Shown here: positions 61,201 to 64,000 of the stretch, in pieces | Layout: each line of letters begins with the position of its first letter | Numbering within the stretch: position 1 is the first letter of the stretch | NCBI GenBank assembly: GCA_002633025.1 | Contig: NMRB01000633.1 | Span: forward strand, 113,472 to 177,471 | DNA: 64,000 bases | Reading direction: 5' to 3' | Source: Notospermus geniculatus | Lineage: Eukaryota > Nemertea > Pilidiophora > Heteronemertea > Lineidae | The notes under the pieces: generated by a model | Database searches by the model: none | Told to the model about the DNA's origin: nothing | Seen by the model: the letters and a program-made list of their open reading frames with translations, nothing else | Made by a program: the position numbers and the translations under genes

Positions 61201-64000
61201 AGTGCCACGAATGAACTTTTCCGAAACAGGAAGCTCTCGTGTGCGCCAGGCTTTAGCCCAAGTCCCACAGTGGTGAGTAGCCCATTCAGAGCCGACTTGT
61301 GGAAGAAAACTCGAACATGGAAGATTGCCTGAGACATCTCATGAAGGATTTCAATATATGGGATTTTTCAGAACTCGCAGCTAAGTAGAGTGCACAACTA
61401 GTAATCAATTCATCAGAGACGACAACCTCGTCCCCAGGGGTATAGTTCGCTCAGACAACCTCGGACCACTCGCTCACTAACCCCTGGAATCAGCTTCGGT
61501 TGATAATCCAGGAATCTTGGACTAAGTATAGGTGGCAGCACGAGTCAAAATAATCAATTTGAATTACTAACGTGTGCTTTTCAAAATGCTTTTTACAAAA
61601 AATCATCAAACCTGGATATAGATAACCTTCTGGATTGATCCAAAATATTTTGAAAATTTCTTTGGGTATATTCTTGGATATATTTGACGGTTTCCCGTCA
61701 ACCAATCACGTGCGTTAAATCCAAAGCTGATGCCAGGGGTTAGTGACGCGACCGCCATATTGTCAGAAAGCGAACGACCCCTGGGAACGAGGTTGCAGAG
61801 ACGATTGATTAGGGCCTACACTGTTTCTCACTGACCTATTCAAGGCATTGAAGACATTACTCACCTCTTGGAATGCCCCTTCTAAATCTTCAAAATCACT
61901 TGACATGGAGTCCGTGTCAGACATTGAATCGGCAAACGACGTGTCGTCCGAGTCAGTCGTGGTATCGGCACTCTCATAATCGGTGGTGTGCTCTAACAGC
62001 CAGCCAACCAACGCCTCCGCACTGGGCATGTCATTTCCTGGTGTACTACCACCTGTAAGGAAATCAAAGAAATACAGACACCCACGAGCCAGGGGGAGGG
62101 AGGGGGAGGCAATGAATGGGTCCAGCCATCCTATAGAAGCGAAATCACAGAAGCCATTTTCCATGTGTGCATGTACATGTACTTACCAACTTCTTTCACA
62201 GCTTGGTCGACCTTCTTCCGTGAGAATCCCATCTCGATCAGCTGTGACACAGTGGGATGTGGAGGAGGAAGCGGTGGTTTCACCTTCTTCGGTTTCGGAG
62301 GTCTGTTCATGACATTACGTTGTTGCGACGATGGTGGAGCTGGTTCAAAAACTTGTCCCGAATCGGTGGAGTAGATGTCTGGGTCTGCTGCCTGGCTTGG
62401 TCGGCCCGCATCGGCAGTGAGATATTGGCAAACAGCAAGGGCAGCACCCTGGAGATGATAACTGATACATGACAACACAACATCTGTAAAGTACATTTCC
62501 AGGTTACCTTGCTCAAAGTGTGTGAAAACCTCAGGCAATCAGGCTTTCTGATGGTTTGGTTTTCTCTCGGACAAAATCCAGCCAATAGTGGCCTGTTGCT
62601 TTGTAGGAATTGGCCAGGGGGCAGAGGCAATGGACAAGACCACCAAGTACATTAACACTTGACTCTCACCTCCAGTTCTTGTCGAGAAAATATGGCCTTG
62701 ATTGGTGAAGGTTGCGTTGCGGCCTGCATCAACTGCTGCATCAGGAGCGTAGGAGTTGGCGGTTCAGGTACAGACTCCTCCTCCGTCAGACTTCCTGTCA
62801 AGAGTTCTGTTGACGCCGAAGTTGGCTCCAGTCCGTAGTACGCCACCTGCGTCAGGATCTGTCGTAAGTTATCTTGGCGGCTGAATAACACTCTTGCTGC
62901 TTTGAGAAGACTGATTCTCATGTGTTGTTTGTGAAGATATGAGATGTTGACCTGGTCTGGAAAACAGGAATGAAGAACTAATGAGAGGGCAATTAGGTAA
63001 TAATCCGTTAATGTTTCCTCCTGGAGCTCCAGTCTCATCCTAAATTACTTACAAAATTGCCCAGTAATGTCTAAAGAGCCAAAAATCAGCTTTGAGAGTT
63101 GAATCTCACCTGTTGACGTAGCTTCTGGACCAAGCACCACCGATGATCTCCGTCCTTGTGCCCCATCAGATCTGAACCCAGCACCAGCCAGGGTGACCAG
63201 GGTAGACCACGTTGCGAGGACATTATCAGAGAGTGGCATCTTCTCGACACAGAAGTTTGTGACAGGTAGCTGCAGGGAGCAAGCAAATGGATAAATGTTA
63301 TTTCTAACACATTGAGAGGAGGTTATGTGTGGACTATTTTAAAAGCATTACCATAATATATCTTTCATTCCAATGCAACAGCCTAACAAAGACAAGTTAG
63401 AATATACTTACTGGGGATAATTCTGTCAACCGACACACTCTGCTCTCATTCAAGTCGAAGAACTGTATAGTAATCTTCCCGCTCTGCATGATCTTTGAGA
63501 CGGTCCCTGTCCCGTTATCTTCATGGGACACTAACCCACCAAGACGAGGGCGAGTGTCGACACCACCTATTATCGCTAAGGCAGCCATGACTTGCTCTTT
63601 AGACTCTGGACTGTGGCCATCGATCTTCAAAAAATTGAAAAATTGAATGATTAGAAAACAGTTTTGGTGCCGTTGGTACCCCTCATACAAACTCTACAGC
63701 TAACCTCAACCCCGGCCTAACCCTAAACCTAATCATTGGAGGGCGTATTGGGAAGGGGTCAAATGGGAAGACAACAAGTTCATCAGTAAGAAGCTCACCT
63801 GCAATAACCTTGGTTTATCAATCACAAGGTCAGACACAGTGCCCAGTTTCATGTTGATGAATTCGTTGATGATATGATTCCAGCCATCCAACGAGTGTAA
63901 CTTCCTTGCCACGGCCACCAGTTCCTCCGCCAGAGTGCTAGAGTAGGTCGCAGTCAGCGAGACGGGGGCTCTTCTCCTCCGGCTTCTGTAGACATCTGTA
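47086..64000 (-). CDS. HERC2: HERC2, giant HECT E3 ubiquitin ligase, C-terminal 39 exons (5' part off the right edge)
   Basis: Exons, 5' to 3': 64000-63799 (cut), 63624-63412, 63269-63110, 62956-62670, 62448-62187, 62052-61865, 59459-59295, 59088-58974, 58833-58714, 58388-58280, 58176-58040, 57756-57566, 57421-57224, 56789-56517, 56287-56206, 56087-55853, 55686-55509, 55382-55129, 54935-54791, 54656-54431, 54335-54167, 54003-53706, 53595-53404, 53290-53029, 52927-52637, 52503-52361, 52203-51806, 51649-51451, 51297-50905, 50514-50391, 50286-50017, 49872-49777, 49685-49393, 49276-49051, 48947-48753, 48548-48414, 48216-48054, 47826-47508, 47364-47086. All use GT-AG and the frame is kept throughout, giving about 2,720 residues, matching the last 55-60% of human HERC2 with many blocks nearly identical. 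The family ubiquitinates targets in DNA-damage and centrosome pathways. No frameshift or internal stop, so the gene looks intact. Confidence 0.97.
49393..51649 (-). other. HERC2: HERC2 RCC1-like propeller (RLD3)
   Basis: Blades [91 protein letters not shown] and [15 protein letters not shown] run over seven exons. A MITE (50537-50746) lies in the intron between two of these exons without disturbing the splice sites. Confidence 0.92.
50537..50746. mobile_element. Harbinger-like MITE with TTA duplication, family B (HERC2 intron)
   Basis: 210 bp with ends AAGGACCACAGTATTG and (right) CAATACCGTGGTGCT. TTA at 50534-50536 and 50747-50749. Shares ends and the GGTGGCGCCGGCTGTCGA block with the copy at 38761. 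The middle differs, so this is a family with variable interiors. Confidence 0.85.
54431..56620 (-). other. HERC2: HERC2 RCC1-like propeller (RLD2)
   Basis: Seven RCC1-type blades across the exons from 56789 to 54431, marked by [91 protein letters not shown] and [15 protein letters not shown]. Intervening [21 protein letters not shown] motifs are intact. No blade is missing. Confidence 0.92.
56842..56920. repeat. Short tandem duplication in a HERC2 intron
   Basis: GAGTCTTTTCTAGAGTTTCA continuing GATTGTAAAG occurs twice about 50 bp apart. Confidence 0.8.
57036..57166. mobile_element. Foldback element in a HERC2 intron
   Basis: TCAATCACTGGCACATGGAT at the left is mirrored by ATCCATGTGCCAGTGATCGA at the right, with further pairing of GTCCGATT-type sequence, arms about 39 bp. 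No clear target duplication. Confidence 0.65.
58040..58176 (-). other. HERC2: HERC2 ZZ-type zinc finger exon
   Basis: One exon carries [19 protein letters not shown], then [18 protein letters not shown]. Cysteines come in CxxC pairs (CNGC, CKTC, CENC) and the segment ends with HRH, giving the C and H ligands expected for ZZ. ZZ domains bind N-terminal tails or SUMO; the ligand here is not known from sequence. Confidence 0.9.
58974..59459 (-). other. HERC2: HERC2 CPH domain
   Basis: Exons 59459-59295 and 59088-58974 encode [27 protein letters not shown], then [20 protein letters not shown] and [14 protein letters not shown]. This is the CPH module shared by CUL7, PARC and HERC2, a p53-tetramerisation-domain-binding fold. 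The intron interrupts it at the K-L junction. Confidence 0.85.
59798..60046. mobile_element. Harbinger-like MITE, family A, reverse orientation
   Basis: The ends AAAGGGCTCCGCACACTGGC and (right) GCCAGTCTGCGGAGCCCTTT are inverted, flanked by TAA-like bases. The interior matches the 37572-37813 element read in reverse (CCTTTGAGGTCGATCAATGA, TCGCAAGGCCGGTCGCC), but the terminal sequence differs (GGGCTCCGC here, AGCATGGCGC there). It lies in the large HERC2 intron. Confidence 0.8.
60993..61252. mobile_element. 260-bp palindromic MITE with TTA duplication (HERC2 intron)
   Basis: AGCCTGGTGCACGCGAGAGC at the left is mirrored by GCTCTCGTGTGCGCCAGGCT at the right. The long arms include CCTTAAGGAGGAAGCTCCCG and its complement, with a shorter unpaired centre. 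TTA at 60990-60992 and 61253-61255. The ends share the GGYGCAC-CGAG core with the element at 37572. Confidence 0.85.
61423..61795. mobile_element. Mutator-like foldback element with 9-bp duplication (HERC2 intron)
   Basis: 373 bp with long inverted ends (about 75-80 bp): CAACCTCGTCCCCAGGGG at the left and CCCCTGGGAACGAGGTTG at the right, continuing to TCACTAACCCCTGG and its complement. CAGAGACGA flanks the element exactly on both sides (61414-61422 and 61796-61804). Long inverted repeats plus 9-bp duplications are the signature of Mutator-like (MULE) elements; no transposase is present. It ends about 60 bp from the donor of HERC2 exon 61865-62052. Confidence 0.85.
61865..62448 (-). other. HERC2: HERC2 UBA-like segment and acidic serine stretch
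   Basis: Two exons. The first carries [20 protein letters not shown], the MGF motif of a UBA-like helix bundle, after a [14 protein letters not shown] proline-rich linker. The second continues [18 protein letters not shown] and then a Ser/Asp-rich stretch ([20 protein letters not shown]). Human HERC2 has the same order (MEMGFSRR, then [10 protein letters not shown], then an acidic stretch). The UBA-like fold may bind ubiquitin; that is inference. Confidence 0.8.

Overview
This is a eukaryotic, animal window: intron-rich genes with GT-AG splicing, AT-rich spacers and many short foldback transposable elements. The proteins are closest to deuterostome orthologues. The abundance of TACATGTA, TAGGCCTA and TACCGGTA, together with unmerged near-identical copies at gaps, suggests a highly heterozygous marine invertebrate. 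I favour an echinoderm, with moderate confidence at best. Four single-N characters (14046, 22686, 36579, 42585) mark contig joins.

Layout. (1) 1-850: two internal exons of a PPEF/rdgC-type EF-hand protein phosphatase on the minus strand; the rest of that gene lies off the left edge, and its first exon was not found. (2) 850-40.6 kb: a gene-poor stretch of about 40 kb in which I find no convincing exon. It holds inverted-repeat elements, a piggyBac-like TTAA element, a 33-bp minisatellite, a tRNA-derived SINE, a nested 1.1 kb repeat, and three near-identical direct duplications of which at least one is probably an assembly artefact. (3) 40.8-44.57 kb, minus: DNAJA3 (Tid1), a mitochondrial type I Hsp40, in 10 recovered exons; one exon is missing, probably in the gap at 42585. 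(4) 45.09-45.75 kb, minus: a possible terminal exon of a small unrecognised gene. (5) 45.8-64 kb, minus: the 3' part of HERC2, the giant HECT ubiquitin ligase. 39 exons encode about 2,720 residues (UBA-like segment, CPH, ZZ, DOC, two RCC1-like propellers and HECT), and the frame is kept across every junction. The 5' part lies beyond 64000.

HERC2, DNAJA3 and the PPEF fragment are all transcribed leftward. HERC2 acts in ubiquitin and DNA-damage signalling, DNAJA3 in mitochondrial protein folding, PPEF in calcium-regulated dephosphorylation; nothing suggests they work as a unit.

The most interesting signal is not a gene. Three palindromic octamers of the form TA-NNNN-TA (inner CATG, GGCC or CCGG) recur through the window far above chance, and three pairs of near-identical copies differ by exactly one such 6-bp insertion at a TA. 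They look like excision footprints of TA-targeting (Tc1/mariner-like) transposons. Exon coordinates were read by eye and may be off by 1-2 bases.
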